From: Marinirhabdus sp963799365
GTDB lineage: Bacteria; Bacteroidota; Bacteroidia; Flavobacteriales; Flavobacteriaceae
Direction of reading: 5' to 3'
Assembly (NCBI GenBank): GCA_963799365.1
Contig: CAWCWV010000008.1
Coordinates: 186,001 to 250,000 of the forward strand
DNA length: 64,000 nt
In this document: one piece after another, positions 8,911-18,154 of the stretch
Layout: each line of letters starts with the position of its first letter
How positions within the stretch are numbered: position 1 is the stretch's first letter
Made by a program: the position numbers and the translations under genes
The notes under the pieces: generated by a model
Seen by the model: the letters and a program-made list of their open reading frames with translations, nothing else
Database searches by the model: none
What the model was told of the DNA's origin: nothing

Positions 8911-9043
8911 TGCCAACAACGGCTATAGTTCATTGCTTCTGACTTTCCTTGCGGAAAGTCCTCGCAAATTTCCTATCTTCGGTTTACGGCGGAAAATCCT
9001 CGCGGATTTCCACGCAACGAAACCATAGCCAAGACCGTTAGCA
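8911..9043 (+). other. attC-like site 7 (family E)
   Basis: R'' TGCCAAC, left arm GGCTATAGTTCATTGC, right arm GCAACGAAACCATAGCC, R' GTTAGCA. Ends of the cassette: TTGGCACC and GGTGCCAA. Confidence 0.85.
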
Positions 9044-9061
9044 CACATTTGAACCAAACCT

Positions 9062-10180
9062 ATGTACTTAATCAATAAAGAACAAAATAGAGTTACCAAG
9101 TTAAAGCAAAAAACATTTTCGGAATTGAAATTTCGAGAGCGTGACCACTTGCAGGAATGGATTGCGAATAATCCCTCAACTTTAGGCGAAGAACTTCTAA
9201 TAATCCAAAAAGAATTTAGCGGATTTAGCGAAACCAACGAACGATTGGACTTGCTTGCGTTGGACAAACTTGGAAACGTAGTTGTAATCGAAAACAAACT
9301 TGACGACTCGGGAAAAGACGTTACTTGGCAAGCCATAAAATACGCTTCATATTGTGCAAGTTTAACCAAACAAGACATAATAAAAGTCTATCAAGATTTT
9401 TTAGGTACTTCTGCAATCGCACAAGAAAAACTATCTGACTTTTTCGATGGTCGAGAATTATCGGAAATTGTATTAAACCAAGGTCTAAACTCACAACGAC
9501 TGATTTTAGTCGCAGCGAATTTCAGAAAAGAAGTTACTTCTTCGGTACTTTGGTTGCTTAATTTCAAAATTAGACTTCAATGTTTTAAGGTTACGCCTTT
9601 TGCCTATGATGACCAACTGTTTTTAAATGTTGAGCAAATACTGCCAACTAAAGAAACAGAAGATTTTGCAATTAGCATTTCAACAAAAGCACAGGAAGAA
9701 ATTGAAGTCCAAGAAACTTTAAAAAACAGACATCACGTACGACTTAAATTTTGGGAAAACTTCATCAATTTTAGCAATACAAAAAATAATCTCTTTTCAA
9801 ACAATTCGCCTTCCAAAGAAAGTTGGATAGGAAAAGGAATTGGAATGAGCGGAGTGAATATGAATATTGTGGTAAGTAATTCATATTGTCGGAGCGAAAT
9901 AACAATCAATCGCGGAAGTAAAGAAGAAAATAAGGAACTGTTCGATTTTCTATATCAAATGAAAGACAGCATCGAAAATGATTTTGGAGCGGAACTGACT
10001 TGGGAACGAATGGACGAAAATGTTACTTGCAGAATTAAGTACCAACACGATGGAGTGAGTTACTTTGAGGAGGACGATTGGGACAAAATAAATGACTTTT
10101 TGATAAATGCAGCAGTCCGAATGGAAAATGCTTTTAAAGAACCTATTAGAAAGTTAAACGCATATTCAAAACGGAAATAA
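9062..10180 (+). CDS. DUF4268-domain protein with N-terminal PD-(D/E)XK module
   Basis: 372 residues. The N-terminus has a nuclease-like core with D63 in ERLDLLALD and E77-N-K79 in VVVIENKLDDSG, then a Q and YASYC helix, as in NucS-like PD-(D/E)XK domains. The C-terminal half (WIGKGIGMSGVNMNIVVS onward) matches the DUF4268 domain as I know it. These proteins are common in Bacteroidota accessory regions and are suspected nucleases, but their substrate is not established. It is the sole gene of its cassette. The ATG sits 24 bases after the crossover point. Confidence 0.75.
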   Translation: MYLINKEQNRVTKLKQKTFSELKFRERDHLQEWIANNPSTLGEELLIIQKEFSGFSETNERLDLLALDKLGNVVVIENKLDDSGKDVTWQAIKYASYCASLTKQDIIKVYQDFLGTSAIAQEKLSDFFDGRELSEIVLNQGLNSQRLILVAANFRKEVTSSVLWLLNFKIRLQCFKVTPFAYDDQLFLNVEQILPTKETEDFAISISTKAQEEIEVQETLKNRHHVRLKFWENFINFSNTKNNLFSNNSPSKESWIGKGIGMSGVNMNIVVSNSYCRSEITINRGSKEENKELFDFLYQMKDSIENDFGAELTWERMDENVTCRIKYQHDGVSYFEEDDWDKINDFLINAAVRMENAFKEPIRKLNAYSKRK

Positions 10181-10187
10181 AAACGTG

Positions 10188-10385
10188 TGCTAACAATGTA
10201 TATAAAACATAGCTATTACAGGCTTTCCGAGAGGTTTGTGCGTGTTTGTGAAAACCGCCAAATTTTTAAATTTGGCTTTTTGAGAAGTTTAAGATAAAAA
10301 GAAAAATTTAAAAATTCGGCTCGTACATAATCCGAAAAGTTAGCGTCTTTTTACACGCTACGTTTCATATACTTGACCGTTACCA
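10188..10385 (+). other. attC-like site 8 (family C')
   Basis: 198 bp. R'' TGCTAAC, left arm GTATATAAAACATAGC, right arm GCTACGTTTCATATAC, R' GTTACCA. The central part has a palindrome around AAATTTTTAAATTT. Confidence 0.85.
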
Positions 10386-10739
10386 ATCATGGCGCAATTG
10401 GAACTTCTCAAAAAAAAATTATCACGCGGATAAATCCGTATTTTCGTGCAACTGATTTGAAAAAAGAATGGTTCGTGTTTAAGTTAAAAATTATCACGGC
10501 TGACAAATCCGCCCACGGCGGATTTAATTTTGCAAGCGGACTATTTCGTTGGCAAAGGTCGGTGGAATGTTACGCAGGGTCGTTTCTGTGCGTTTGGCAA
10601 GTTTGCGCCACGCTAGGTAACAATGCATAAAGTCCATTGCTGCTGATTTTCCTATCGGAAAATCATCGCAGGCGGGAAATGAGGGAAATTCTAATTATAT
10701 TCGTTAAGACGTTCCGCAACGGAACTTTATGCAAGACCG
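10380..10739 (+). repeat. gene-less cassette N1, copy 2
   Basis: Base-for-base identical by eye to copy 3 at 12021, including the unusual GGAACTTTATG near the end where other copies have GGAACGTTATG. attC (family B) at 10615-10745. Confidence 0.85.
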
Positions 10740-10762
10740 TTGTGCAACATTGAAAAAATATC

Positions 10763-11149
10763 TTGAATAAATTTAAATCGCTTAATATAATTATACTGAT
10801 TCTGGGGATTATTCCACTAATCTGGCTGACTTTAGTGTTAATCACATATTTTGGAGTTGCAATTGAAATTGGATATTTACCTACATATAACAATCCTGAT
10901 TCTGGTCATTTTGAACTTTTATTAAGTAATTATTCTTTTTGGAATTATGGACTTTTATTTATGTCTCAAATTGGAATTATAACTGTTCCGGTTTTATTAC
11001 TTTCCTATCGAATAATAACAAACTATAGTAAAAGTCTGCCTAAACTGACAAAAAGAAATATTGTTTACGGATACGGCGGATATCTGATTTTCATATGTTT
11101 CTTTATGATTGAACCTCTGAATGAAATTATCCTTTGGTATCTTGATTAA
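10763..11149 (+). CDS. small multi-pass membrane protein, unknown
   Basis: 128 residues, probably starting at a TTG 23 bases after the cassette start, because no ATG is available in frame before the first membrane segment. Three to four hydrophobic stretches are visible: IIILILGIIPLIWLTLVLIT, a middle segment with MSQIGIITVPVLLLSY, and YGGYLIFICFFMI near the end. No family recognised. Sole gene of the cassette. Confidence 0.6.
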   Translation: MNKFKSLNIIILILGIIPLIWLTLVLITYFGVAIEIGYLPTYNNPDSGHFELLLSNYSFWNYGLLFMSQIGIITVPVLLLSYRIITNYSKSLPKLTKRNIVYGYGGYLIFICFFMIEPLNEIILWYLD

Positions 11150-11168
11150 CTCTAGTAAAACAACGATT

Positions 11169-11383
11169 GCACAACAATGCATATAATACAGCGGGTTAAT
11201 GGTCAAGTGAATTGGATTTCCTACAAATAATCGTAAATTGGTCACGTGGATAAATACGTAGTGGCGGCGCCACTGCCCACGGCGGATTCGCACGCTGCGC
11301 TTCCCACTTTCGCTGACGCAAAATGTTGGCACTGCCGAAGCTGCCGCTCAAGACCCGCCGTATCATATGCAAAACCGTTAGCA
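11169..11383 (+). other. attC-like site 10 (family A)
   Basis: 215 bp. R'' GCACAAC, left arm GCATATAATACAGCGGG, right arm CCCGCCGTATCATATGC, R' GTTAGCA. The long terminal part contains AGTGGC/GCCACT and GCAGC/GCTGC stems. This is the commonest family outside N1. Confidence 0.88.
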
Positions 11384-11403
11384 AACATTTCTAAATAACA
11401 CAC

Positions 11404-11802
11404 ATGAATAACGAATTACAAATTAATTACGCATCTAAAGGAACAAGATTTGGGAATAATATTATCGATACAATTGGATTCTACTTTTTTATTTTTTTAC
11501 ATGCGATGATTCTTGACGAATGGCTAGGGCTAATTCCCGAAGGAGGTTCTCCAATTTTCGGAATTTACTTTTTCATATTTTATGTTATTTATCATTTGAC
11601 ATTTGAATACTTCTTTGGTAAAACACCAGGTAAGTTTTTAACTGGAACTAAAGTAATTGACTCGAATGGTAATAAACCAAATTTTAAAACTTTACTTATT
11701 CGAAATCTCTGTCGACTGATTCCATTTGATCCTCTCTCCTTTCTGATTGCTGACAGAGGATGGCATGACTCTATTTCAGAAACCTATGTAATTTACAAAT
11801 AA
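11404..11802 (+). CDS. RDD-family membrane protein
   Basis: 132 residues. The order of features fits the RDD family: an N-terminal ASKGTRFGNNIIDTIGF (R and D positions of the first RDD motif), two hydrophobic segments around 20-65, YFFGKTPGKFLTGTKVID after the second segment, and a third segment near the end. RDD proteins are small integral membrane proteins of unclear function, some linked to ion transport. It is the sole gene of its cassette, with ATG 26 bases after the crossover. Confidence 0.8.
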   Translation: MNNELQINYASKGTRFGNNIIDTIGFYFFIFLHAMILDEWLGLIPEGGSPIFGIYFFIFYVIYHLTFEYFFGKTPGKFLTGTKVIDSNGNKPNFKTLLIRNLCRLIPFDPLSFLIADRGWHDSISETYVIYK

Positions 11803-11807
11803 ACGTT

Positions 11808-12026
11808 TGCTAACAACGCATATAATACAGCGGGTTAAATGGTTAAGTGAATTGGATTTCCTACAAATAATCGTAAATTAGTCACGCGGATAAATACGTA
11901 GTGGCGGCGCCACTGCCCACGGCTGATTCGCACGCTGACGCTTCCCACAAACCGCTGACGCAGTTTTGTTGGCACTGCCGATGCTGCCGCTAAAGACCCG
12001 CCGTATCATATGCAAAACCGTTACCA
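11808..12026 (+). other. attC-like site 11 (family A variant)
   Basis: R'' TGCTAAC, R' GTTACCA. The loop region reads CACGCTGACGCTTCCCACAAACCGCTGACGCAG instead of the usual TTTCGCTGACGC, a variant shared with sites 23 and 36. Confidence 0.85.
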
Positions 12027-12380
12027 ATCATGGCGCAATTGGAACTTCTCAAAAAAAAATTATCACGCGGATAAATCCGTATTTTCGTGCAACTGATTTG
12101 AAAAAAGAATGGTTCGTGTTTAAGTTAAAAATTATCACGGCTGACAAATCCGCCCACGGCGGATTTAATTTTGCAAGCGGACTATTTCGTTGGCAAAGGT
12201 CGGTGGAATGTTACGCAGGGTCGTTTCTGTGCGTTTGGCAAGTTTGCGCCACGCTAGGTAACAATGCATAAAGTCCATTGCTGCTGATTTTCCTATCGGA
12301 AAATCATCGCAGGCGGGAAATGAGGGAAATTCTAATTATATTCGTTAAGACGTTCCGCAACGGAACTTTATGCAAGACCG
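12021..12380 (+). repeat. gene-less cassette N1, copy 3
   Basis: Identical by eye to copy 2. attC (family B) at 12256-12386. Confidence 0.85.
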
Positions 12381-12778
12381 TTATGTTTAATGGCTCCGAA
12401 TTGCGTCAAAACAAAAAAAATTGCGACTGATTTTATTATTCCGGCTGAATAAAAACTGATTTTTGAGAAGCTTTTCCAATCGTTGCGCTGATTTAAAAAC
12501 GTCCCGATTTCATTCCAACTGATTTTTGACAAGCTGTACGGAATCGTTGCGCTGATTCAAAAACTGATTTTGCCAATCTGTACGCAATCGTTGCGCTGAT
12601 TTCAAACAAAAAAAGCCGAACTGTACGTGAAAAGCTTTACGTGTCGCCACAAAACATAACAACGCATAAAGTCAATTGCTCATATTATCCTAATCGGATA
12701 ATCCTCGCAGGCGGGAAATGAGGGATTTTTTATGTATTTTGGTCTAGAAGTTCCGCAACGGAACGTTATGCAAGACCG
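12381..12778 (+). repeat. gene-less cassette N2, copy 1
   Basis: Starts TTATGTTTAATGGCTCCGA and ends in a family-B attC (12654-12784, R'' ACATAAC). The body carries about three degenerate direct repeats of roughly 55 bp, each with ACTGATTTTTG.CAAGCTGTACG followed by ATCGTTGCGCTGATT. No ORF. A second, diverged copy is at 59260. Confidence 0.75.
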
Positions 12779-12803
12779 TTGTGTGCAATTTGAAAAAAAC
12801 CAA

Positions 12804-13175
12804 ATGGAAAGAATAATTGAATTAAATGAATATGATATTGTCAAGTATTTAAAATCAACCTACTTAGTAAAAAGCTTCCGACAATTTGACAACGGAAAAT
12901 ATCAACTAAAATATCATTTTCGGACTATTAGAAAAGAAAATGCTAAACTACATAAGAACAAAAAAGACGAGCTTTATGAATGTGACCTTGAAAAAATAAA
13001 AAAAGCGGACGAAAAAGAAAGAGAATTTCTGATTTTAAGAATTCTATCTGAAAATCCAGATTTTGACTTATCGAAATTGGAAAAGGATACACAGAAAAAA
13101 AAGTCGGAATTGAATGAAGAAAACTGCATAGAATTTTTAAAAGATAAAGGTTATTTAATTTACAAACAACAATAA
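12804..13175 (+). CDS. hypothetical protein
   Basis: 123 residues from the ATG 25 bases into the cassette; an earlier in-frame ATG lies in the preceding attC and is not likely used. The protein is highly charged, rich in lysine and glutamate (KKDELYECDLEKIKKADEKERE), with no signal or membrane segment. No family recognised. It is followed after four bases by a second small gene, so they form a two-gene cassette. A toxin-antitoxin-like pair is possible but nothing in the sequences shows it. Confidence 0.6.
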   Translation: MERIIELNEYDIVKYLKSTYLVKSFRQFDNGKYQLKYHFRTIRKENAKLHKNKKDELYECDLEKIKKADEKEREFLILRILSENPDFDLSKLEKDTQKKKSELNEENCIEFLKDKGYLIYKQQ

Positions 13176-13179
13176 AATT

Positions 13180-13359
13180 ATGGCTGAACTAAAATTAAAC
13201 GAACAAGAATACAAAGATTTAATAATTCAAGTAGCCATTAAAATAAGTCCGATTTTAGTAAAAAAGAAACCTGACAGTATAAGTGCAGGAGAGAATATTG
13301 CGATTTATGCAAGAGATATAGCTGATGCAGTTGACGACGTACTAAAAGGAAAATATTAG
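13180..13359 (+). CDS. short hypothetical protein (59 aa)
   Basis: 59 residues starting MAELKLNEQEYKDLIIQV and ending in DVLKGKY, with an ATG four bases after the stop of the upstream gene and a TAG just before the attC. Codon use is like its neighbours. The alternating charged and hydrophobic pattern suggests two helices. No family recognised. Placed here because its tight spacing and exact fit between the upstream gene and the attC make it likely to be translated. Confidence 0.55.
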   Translation: MAELKLNEQEYKDLIIQVAIKISPILVKKKPDSISAGENIAIYARDIADAVDDVLKGKY

Positions 13360-13371
13360 GAAATAAACTGC

Positions 13372-13584
13372 ACACAACACCGCATATAATACAGCGGTCA
13401 CATTCGGCTTCAATTAAATTCCCTAACTTTATCAAAAATTGTTACGGCTGATAAATCCGGAGTGGCGGCGCCACTGCCCACGGCTGATTCAGACGCTGCG
13501 CTTCCCACTTTCGCTGACGCAAAATGTTGGCACTGCCGAAGCTGCCGCTCAAAACCCGCCGTATCATATGCAAAACCGTTAGCC
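13372..13584 (+). other. attC-like site 14 (family A)
   Basis: R'' ACACAAC, left arm GCATATAATACAGCGG, right arm CCGCCGTATCATATGC, R' GTTAGCC. Cassette ends TTGTGTGCA and TGCACACAA are complementary. Confidence 0.88.
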
Positions 13585-13596
13585 ACAAGTTTAGAA

Positions 13597-14040
13597 ATGA
13601 ACAACTTAATTAAAAAGATATCTGAAAATCTGACTGAACGACATCCGTATATTGATTTCAAAATCAGAGATGAAAATTCACTATTAATTGAATCTAAAAG
13701 TAGCAACGGATTTGAAATTTTGATACAACAATCTGAAAGAGAAAATACTATTCATTTCAACTTCTGGCATTTCCATTTTGAAAACACCAAAGACGGAAAA
13801 AATGAATTGATAGATTATATAATTTTCGGAATGTCCAAACATGGTAGATTAAAAACCTATTCAAGAAACGGAAAGGAATATAAATGGACTTTTGAGACTC
13901 TGAATGAAAATGATGGAAATTGGTACTCAGCTGGAACAACTGGATTGATTAATTTAAATTTTTGGCAAAAATCAGAAATTAAATACTATCAGAATGATTT
14001 GATTGACATTAATGAATTGAAAGAAAAAACCAGTGGCTAA
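13597..14040 (+). CDS. hypothetical protein
   Basis: 147 residues from the ATG 19 bases after the crossover; longer frames run back into the attC. Soluble, aromatic-rich (INLNFWQKSEIKYY, FNFWHFHFEN), no signal peptide or membrane segment. No family recognised. Its TAA stop lies inside the R'' box GGCTAAC of the following attC, so the gene runs right up to the end of the cassette. Confidence 0.6.
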   Translation: MNNLIKKISENLTERHPYIDFKIRDENSLLIESKSSNGFEILIQQSERENTIHFNFWHFHFENTKDGKNELIDYIIFGMSKHGRLKTYSRNGKEYKWTFETLNENDGNWYSAGTTGLINLNFWQKSEIKYYQNDLIDINELKEKTSG

Positions 14041-14248
14041 CACTGCATATAATCCAGCGGTCACATTCGTCTTTAATTAAAATTCCCTAAATTTAAAAAA
14101 AATTGGTACAGCGGATAATTACGTAGTGGCGACGCCACTGCCCACGGCTGATTCGCACGCTGCGCTTCCCACTTTCGCTGACGCAAAATGTTGGCACTGC
14201 CGATGCTGCCGCTAAAAACCCGCCGTATCATATGCAAAACCGTTGGCA
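14035..14248 (+). other. attC-like site 15 (family A)
   Basis: R'' GGCTAAC (contains the stop codon of the gene before it), left arm GCATATAATCCAGCGG, right arm CCGCCGTATCATATGC, R' GTTGGCA. Confidence 0.88.
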
Positions 14249-14284
14249 ACAATTAAAAAAAATCAATCTTCAACCGATTCTGAA

Positions 14285-14584
14285 ATGGAAAGCGCTGAAA
14301 AACTTTACAATTATCTAGATTTGAAATTACAAAGCTCTATCAATTTTGAGGATTTGAATAATTTATGTTATTCACTTTTTTGCACAATTGACTTCTTGCC
14401 GGAAAACATAAAGACTCTAAAAATCACGAAAGAAGTCTTATCTCGAACTTTTTCTAAAATTGTTGAGAAAAAATATAATTCTGATAAAAATGAAAAATAT
14501 TGGATTGAATATATAGATGAATCCTTAAAATTAGGAAGATCTCCGAATCTAGAAAATGCACGAATCTTGCTCGGAACAAGCTGA
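14285..14584 (+). CDS. hypothetical protein
   Basis: 99 residues from the first ATG of the cassette. An alternative TTG start exactly at the crossover (14243) would add 14 residues. The protein is soluble and helical with EKLYNYLDLKLQSS and a C-terminal LGRSPNLENARILLGTS. No family recognised. Single gene of its cassette. Confidence 0.55.
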   Translation: MESAEKLYNYLDLKLQSSINFEDLNNLCYSLFCTIDFLPENIKTLKITKEVLSRTFSKIVEKKYNSDKNEKYWIEYIDESLKLGRSPNLENARILLGTS

Positions 14585-14593
14585 AAAAACTGT

Positions 14594-14809
14594 TGCCAAC
14601 ACCGCATATAATACAGCGGGTAACATTTGTCTTAAATTAAATTTCCTAACTTTATAAAAAAATTTGGTACAGCGGATAAATACGTAGTGGCGGCGCCACT
14701 GCCCACGGCTGATTCGCACGCTGCGCTTCCCACTTTCGCTGACGCAAAATGTTGGCACTGCCGAAGCTGCCGCTCAAAACCCGCCGTATCATATGCAAAC
14801 CCGTTACCA
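14594..14809 (+). other. attC-like site 16 (family A)
   Basis: R'' TGCCAAC, left arm GCATATAATACAGCGGG, right arm CCCGCCGTATCATATGC, R' GTTACCA. Cassette ends TTGGCAACA and TGTTGCCAA complement exactly. Confidence 0.88.
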
Positions 14810-15162
14810 ATCATGGCGCAATTGGAACTTTTCAAAAAAATTATAACGGCTGATAAATTCGCAAATTCGTGCAACTGATTTGAAAGAAGAATGGTTCGTG
14901 TTGGAGATAAAAACTCTCACGGCTGACAAATCCGCCCACGGCGGATTTAATTGCGCAAGCGGACTATTTCGTTGGCAAAGGTCGGTGGAATGTTACGCAG
15001 GGTCGTTTCTGATCGAGTGGCAGGTTTGCGCCACGCTAGGTAACAATGCATAAAGTCCATTGCTGCTGATTTTCCTATCGGAAAATCCTCGCAGGCGGGA
15101 AATGAGGGAAATTCTAATTATATTCGTTAAAACGTTCCGCAACGGAACGTTATGCAAGACCG
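14804..15162 (+). repeat. gene-less cassette N1, copy 4
   Basis: Identical by eye to copy 23 at 47467, about 32.7 kb away, including the marker ATTATAACGGC. attC (family B) at 15038-15168. Confidence 0.85.
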
Positions 15163-15176
15163 TTGTAAGTAATTTT

Positions 15177-15563
15177 ATGAGATACTCATTATTTATCATT
15201 TTCTTACCTTTAATTTTTTCTTGTCAATCGAAAAAATCTTATGAAGATTATAGCGAAGATGATTTTTATGAGGTTCAAGGAATTATTGAATCTGCATATA
15301 GAACAAGAGATCCCTTCGATGGAACAAATGTGAAAAATATCACTTATAGATATTTTCTAGATCGACCAACTCCGAAACACGGGATTGAGGAAGATTTGCC
15401 GATTATAAATGTTCAAGAAGGTTACCCATTGATAGTCTTAGTTCATAAAGATGATGAGAATATCAGTTTTTTTGGTACAATTGGAGTTTTAGATTCGCTC
15501 AACGAAAAAGAAAAAGTGATAATGAGAGAGCATATCCAAAGTGAAATAAACAAATTAAAATAA
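15177..15563 (+). CDS. putative lipoprotein, unknown
   Basis: 128 residues from the ATG 14 bases after the crossover. MRYSLFIIFLPLIFSC is a short lipoprotein signal with the acceptor cysteine at 16. The mature part begins with a polar stretch (SKKSYEDYSEDD) and continues as a mixed alpha/beta protein. No family recognised. Expected to be anchored in the periplasm or at the outer membrane. Confidence 0.6.
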   Translation: MRYSLFIIFLPLIFSCQSKKSYEDYSEDDFYEVQGIIESAYRTRDPFDGTNVKNITYRYFLDRPTPKHGIEEDLPIINVQEGYPLIVLVHKDDENISFFGTIGVLDSLNEKEKVIMREHIQSEINKLK

Positions 15564-15569
15564 AACTAC

Positions 15570-15785
15570 TTACAACAACGCATATAATCCAGCGGGTTAA
15601 ATGGTTAACTAAATTGTATTTCCTACAAATAATTGTAAATTAGTCACGCGGATAATTACGTAGTGGCGGCGCCACTGCCCACGGCTGATTCGCACGCTGC
15701 GCTTCCCACTTTCGCTGACGCAAAATGTTGGCACTGCCGAAGCTGCCGCTCAAAACCCGCCGTATCATATGCAAACCCGTTGGCA
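15570..15785 (+). other. attC-like site 18 (family A)
   Basis: R'' TTACAAC, an unusual box matching the cassette start TTGTAAGTA, left arm GCATATAATCCAGCGGG, right arm CCCGCCGTATCATATGC, R' GTTGGCA. Confidence 0.88.
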
Positions 15786-15819
15786 ACAATTTAAGAACAT
15801 AACGATAAAAATTCGAGAA

Positions 15820-16044
15820 ATGGACAAAATTTGGATAATAACAATAGCCGTAATGATTTTTTTGTTAATTAATTTCCTCTACTATAAAGGTATGAACGGT
15901 TATGTCAAAAAATCATTTGGTAAAAAGTGGTTAAGCGTATGGGGAAACAAAGTTTATTTTTGGCAAAGCTCAATTTTTGTTAGTACAGCCGGAACGGTTT
16001 TCGCAATGTTTGTTTTGAAGTGGTCAAATATTTTGACTTTTTAG
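15820..16044 (+). CDS. small membrane protein
   Basis: 74 residues from the first ATG inside the cassette. A longer frame starting at the ATG in the preceding attC (15769) adds 17 residues and is less likely. Two hydrophobic segments: IWIITIAVMIFLLINFLYY and SIFVSTAGTVFAMFVL. No family recognised. Followed after 28 bases by an HNH endonuclease gene in the same cassette; a membrane partner for the nuclease is possible but unproved. Confidence 0.55.
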   Translation: MDKIWIITIAVMIFLLINFLYYKGMNGYVKKSFGKKWLSVWGNKVYFWQSSIFVSTAGTVFAMFVLKWSNILTF

Positions 16045-16072
16045 AATTCTAAAAACGCTGATAAAAGAAAAT

Positions 16073-16765
16073 ATGCCTGAAAAGAAAAAACGAACTTCTA
16101 TTCCAAAAGTTGCGAAAGTAAAAGCGGAATTACAATCAGAAATCAATTCCGTATGTCCGTTTTGCAAAAGTACAGAAGTTGGACATTTTGAAATTCACCA
16201 CATTGATGAAAATCCAACTAACAACGGAACGGAAAATCTGATTTTGATTTGCCCAAATTGTCACTCAAAAGTAACGAAAGGAGATATTTCACAAATTGAG
16301 GTACTGAAAAAGAAAATTTTGTCGGTTAATCGCAAAAATAGCAATGGAAAGGAAAAATCAAGCGTGAATTTTAACGACAAAGTTGGGAACGCAGTAGTTG
16401 GAGACAATAACCGAATTTCGATTAAAAATAGTCCAAAAAAACAAAAAGCAAAATATCCAGAAGGTTGTATCGGATTTGATACTGTCAAAGCAAATTATAT
16501 CGCACATTTAATCAAAAGATATAACGAATATAAAGAATACGAAGTCGGAAAAGGAAATGTACGTTATGCAGTTTTTGGAGCTCACTTAAAAAAGAGATAT
16601 AAAATTGGACCAACTCGAACAATTTACAATGTACCAATTGGAAAATTTGAGGAATTGAGCCAATATATTCAGTTGAGAATTGATGGAACAAAATTGGCTA
16701 AAATCAAAGGTAATTCCCATAAAAATTATTCTGATTTTACCGATTACGAAAAAGATTACGGATAA
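16073..16765 (+). CDS. HNH endonuclease
   Basis: 230 residues. The N-terminal third is an HNH module with zinc ligands CPFC near residues 27-30, the catalytic HHID motif, N in NGTENLILICPNCHS, and the second CPNC pair. HNH proteins cut DNA using a single metal ion. The C-terminal two thirds has no recognised domain but contains a conserved-looking basic stretch (KRYKIGPTRTIYNVPIG). A restriction-like or defence role is plausible. It shares the cassette with a small membrane protein. Confidence 0.75.
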   Translation: MPEKKKRTSIPKVAKVKAELQSEINSVCPFCKSTEVGHFEIHHIDENPTNNGTENLILICPNCHSKVTKGDISQIEVLKKKILSVNRKNSNGKEKSSVNFNDKVGNAVVGDNNRISIKNSPKKQKAKYPEGCIGFDTVKANYIAHLIKRYNEYKEYEVGKGNVRYAVFGAHLKKRYKIGPTRTIYNVPIGKFEELSQYIQLRIDGTKLAKIKGNSHKNYSDFTDYEKDYG

Positions 16766-16773
16766 AAAACTGT

Positions 16774-16971
16774 TGCCAACAACGTATATAAAACATAGTG
16801 CGAGCCGTTGCTAACACAAAGGTTCGGGCATTTTTGCGAGGTCGCCAAATTTTTAAATTTGGCTAATCGGGAAAGGAAAAATAATTAGAAAATTTAAAAA
16901 TTCGGCTTGTGCTTATCCGAAACGTAATCGCTTATTTTCTGCACTACGTTTCATATACAAGACCGTTAGCC
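16774..16971 (+). other. attC-like site 19 (family C')
   Basis: 198 bp. R'' TGCCAAC, left arm GTATATAAAACATAGTGC, right arm GCACTACGTTTCATATAC, R' GTTAGCC. Central AAATTTTTAAATTT palindrome. Confidence 0.85.
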
Positions 16972-16978
16972 ACAAGCT

Positions 16979-17944
16979 TTGAAAAACACCATCATAGAAG
17001 AAAAATTTGACATACTTTTAGAAAACGAAATTCCAGAAGAAACTATCTCGGAAATTTTAAGAGGTGCTTTCTTTTTCGAGACTGCTAATGGTCTACCAAT
17101 GACTGATTATTGGAAATCGAATGACTTTTCAAATAGAGATGAATTTTATGTCGTATTGAATGCTTATTTCAGTTTAGTTACAACCATACCAAAATTGCCT
17201 GAAAATAATGAATGGCGTTTAAAATTTGATGTAGCAACTCTATTTCAACTAAAATCGAATGCTCAATCAGCGAAATCAATAGATTTACTCACTCAAAGTA
17301 AATGTTATGCAGATGCACTATCAATTTGCAGGATTTTAATTTCAAGATTGAATTTATTGATTCTTTGTTCTCTAAATCCCAACTTATTTAATATTTGGAT
17401 GAAAAATCCAAAGGACAAAATCTTTTTAGATGGTAACATAAGAAATGAACTTAAAAATAACCAAGTGTTATTACCAACACATTTATATGAATTCTACAGC
17501 GAAATTATTCATGGACAAATTCAAGGATTGGCTGAAATCGGATATTTTGAGAAAGGTGTATTTGCAGACGTACCTTCTGCGGAAAATCAAATCTGGGTAA
17601 CAGCCAAATTTGCGATTGCGACAAGCTATTATACTACTCTGTGTATGGCAATTAAAGATTGTGAAGGAAAAACAATTCCAGAACAATTTATAAAGCACCA
17701 AAAACTTTTTGATTGGCTAAAGGATAATTATTTAGTGCATAATAGGATTGACCAATTTTGGACATTTATGTTAGAAGATAGACACGTTGAAAAAGTTAAA
17801 AAAGATGAATATATTGTTGGTAGAAAATATGATTTTGACGGAATTAAAAAACAAATAAATAAGTTTCACCGTATAGGACAGAAGAAAAAATTATCAAAAA
17901 AATACGATTTAGTTGAACACTTGGGCAAAAAAGCCAGTGGCTAA
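16979..17944 (+). CDS. hypothetical protein, helical
   Basis: 321 residues, apparently starting at a TTG 14 bases after the crossover; no ATG lies in frame before residue 40. Mostly helical with a central part (CYADALSICRILISRLNLLIL ending in HGQ) that resembles DUF5677-type proteins, a weak impression only. No membrane signal. The TAA stop is inside the R'' box GGCTAAC of the next attC. Sole gene of its cassette. Confidence 0.6.
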   Translation: MKNTIIEEKFDILLENEIPEETISEILRGAFFFETANGLPMTDYWKSNDFSNRDEFYVVLNAYFSLVTTIPKLPENNEWRLKFDVATLFQLKSNAQSAKSIDLLTQSKCYADALSICRILISRLNLLILCSLNPNLFNIWMKNPKDKIFLDGNIRNELKNNQVLLPTHLYEFYSEIIHGQIQGLAEIGYFEKGVFADVPSAENQIWVTAKFAIATSYYTTLCMAIKDCEGKTIPEQFIKHQKLFDWLKDNYLVHNRIDQFWTFMLEDRHVEKVKKDEYIVGRKYDFDGIKKQINKFHRIGQKKKLSKKYDLVEHLGKKASG

Positions 17945-18154
17945 CACCGCATATAATACAGCGGGTCAAATGGTTAAATGAATTGTATTTCTTACAAATA
18001 ATTGTACATTAGTCACGCGGATAATCACGTAGTGGCGGCGCCACTGCCCACGGCTGATTCGCACGCTGCGCTTCCCACTTTCGCTGACGCAAAATGTTGG
18101 CACTGCCGAAGCTGCCGCTAAAGACCCGCCGTATCATATGCAAACCCGTTAGCA
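17939..18154 (+). other. attC-like site 20 (family A)
   Basis: R'' GGCTAAC, left arm GCATATAATACAGCGGG, right arm CCCGCCGTATCATATGC, R' GTTAGCA. Confidence 0.88.

Noticed and set aside
10373..10630. Open frames of 79-86 codons in many N1 copies, ending CATLGNNA
   Set aside because: They begin in the previous attC and end in their own attC. The poly-A run and the CGGCTGATAAA/CGCGGATAAA region change length between copies, an extra T in GCAAGTTTTGCGCC breaks the frame in at least five copies, and differences are often non-synonymous. The openness follows from sequence similarity, not coding constraint.
14687..14878. 62-75-codon frames over family A attC (MAAPLPTADSHAALPTF) and on its minus strand
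   Set aside because: These lie wholly in the GC-rich palindromic part of the recombination site, exist on both strands, and are lost in variant sites. They are by-products of the palindrome.
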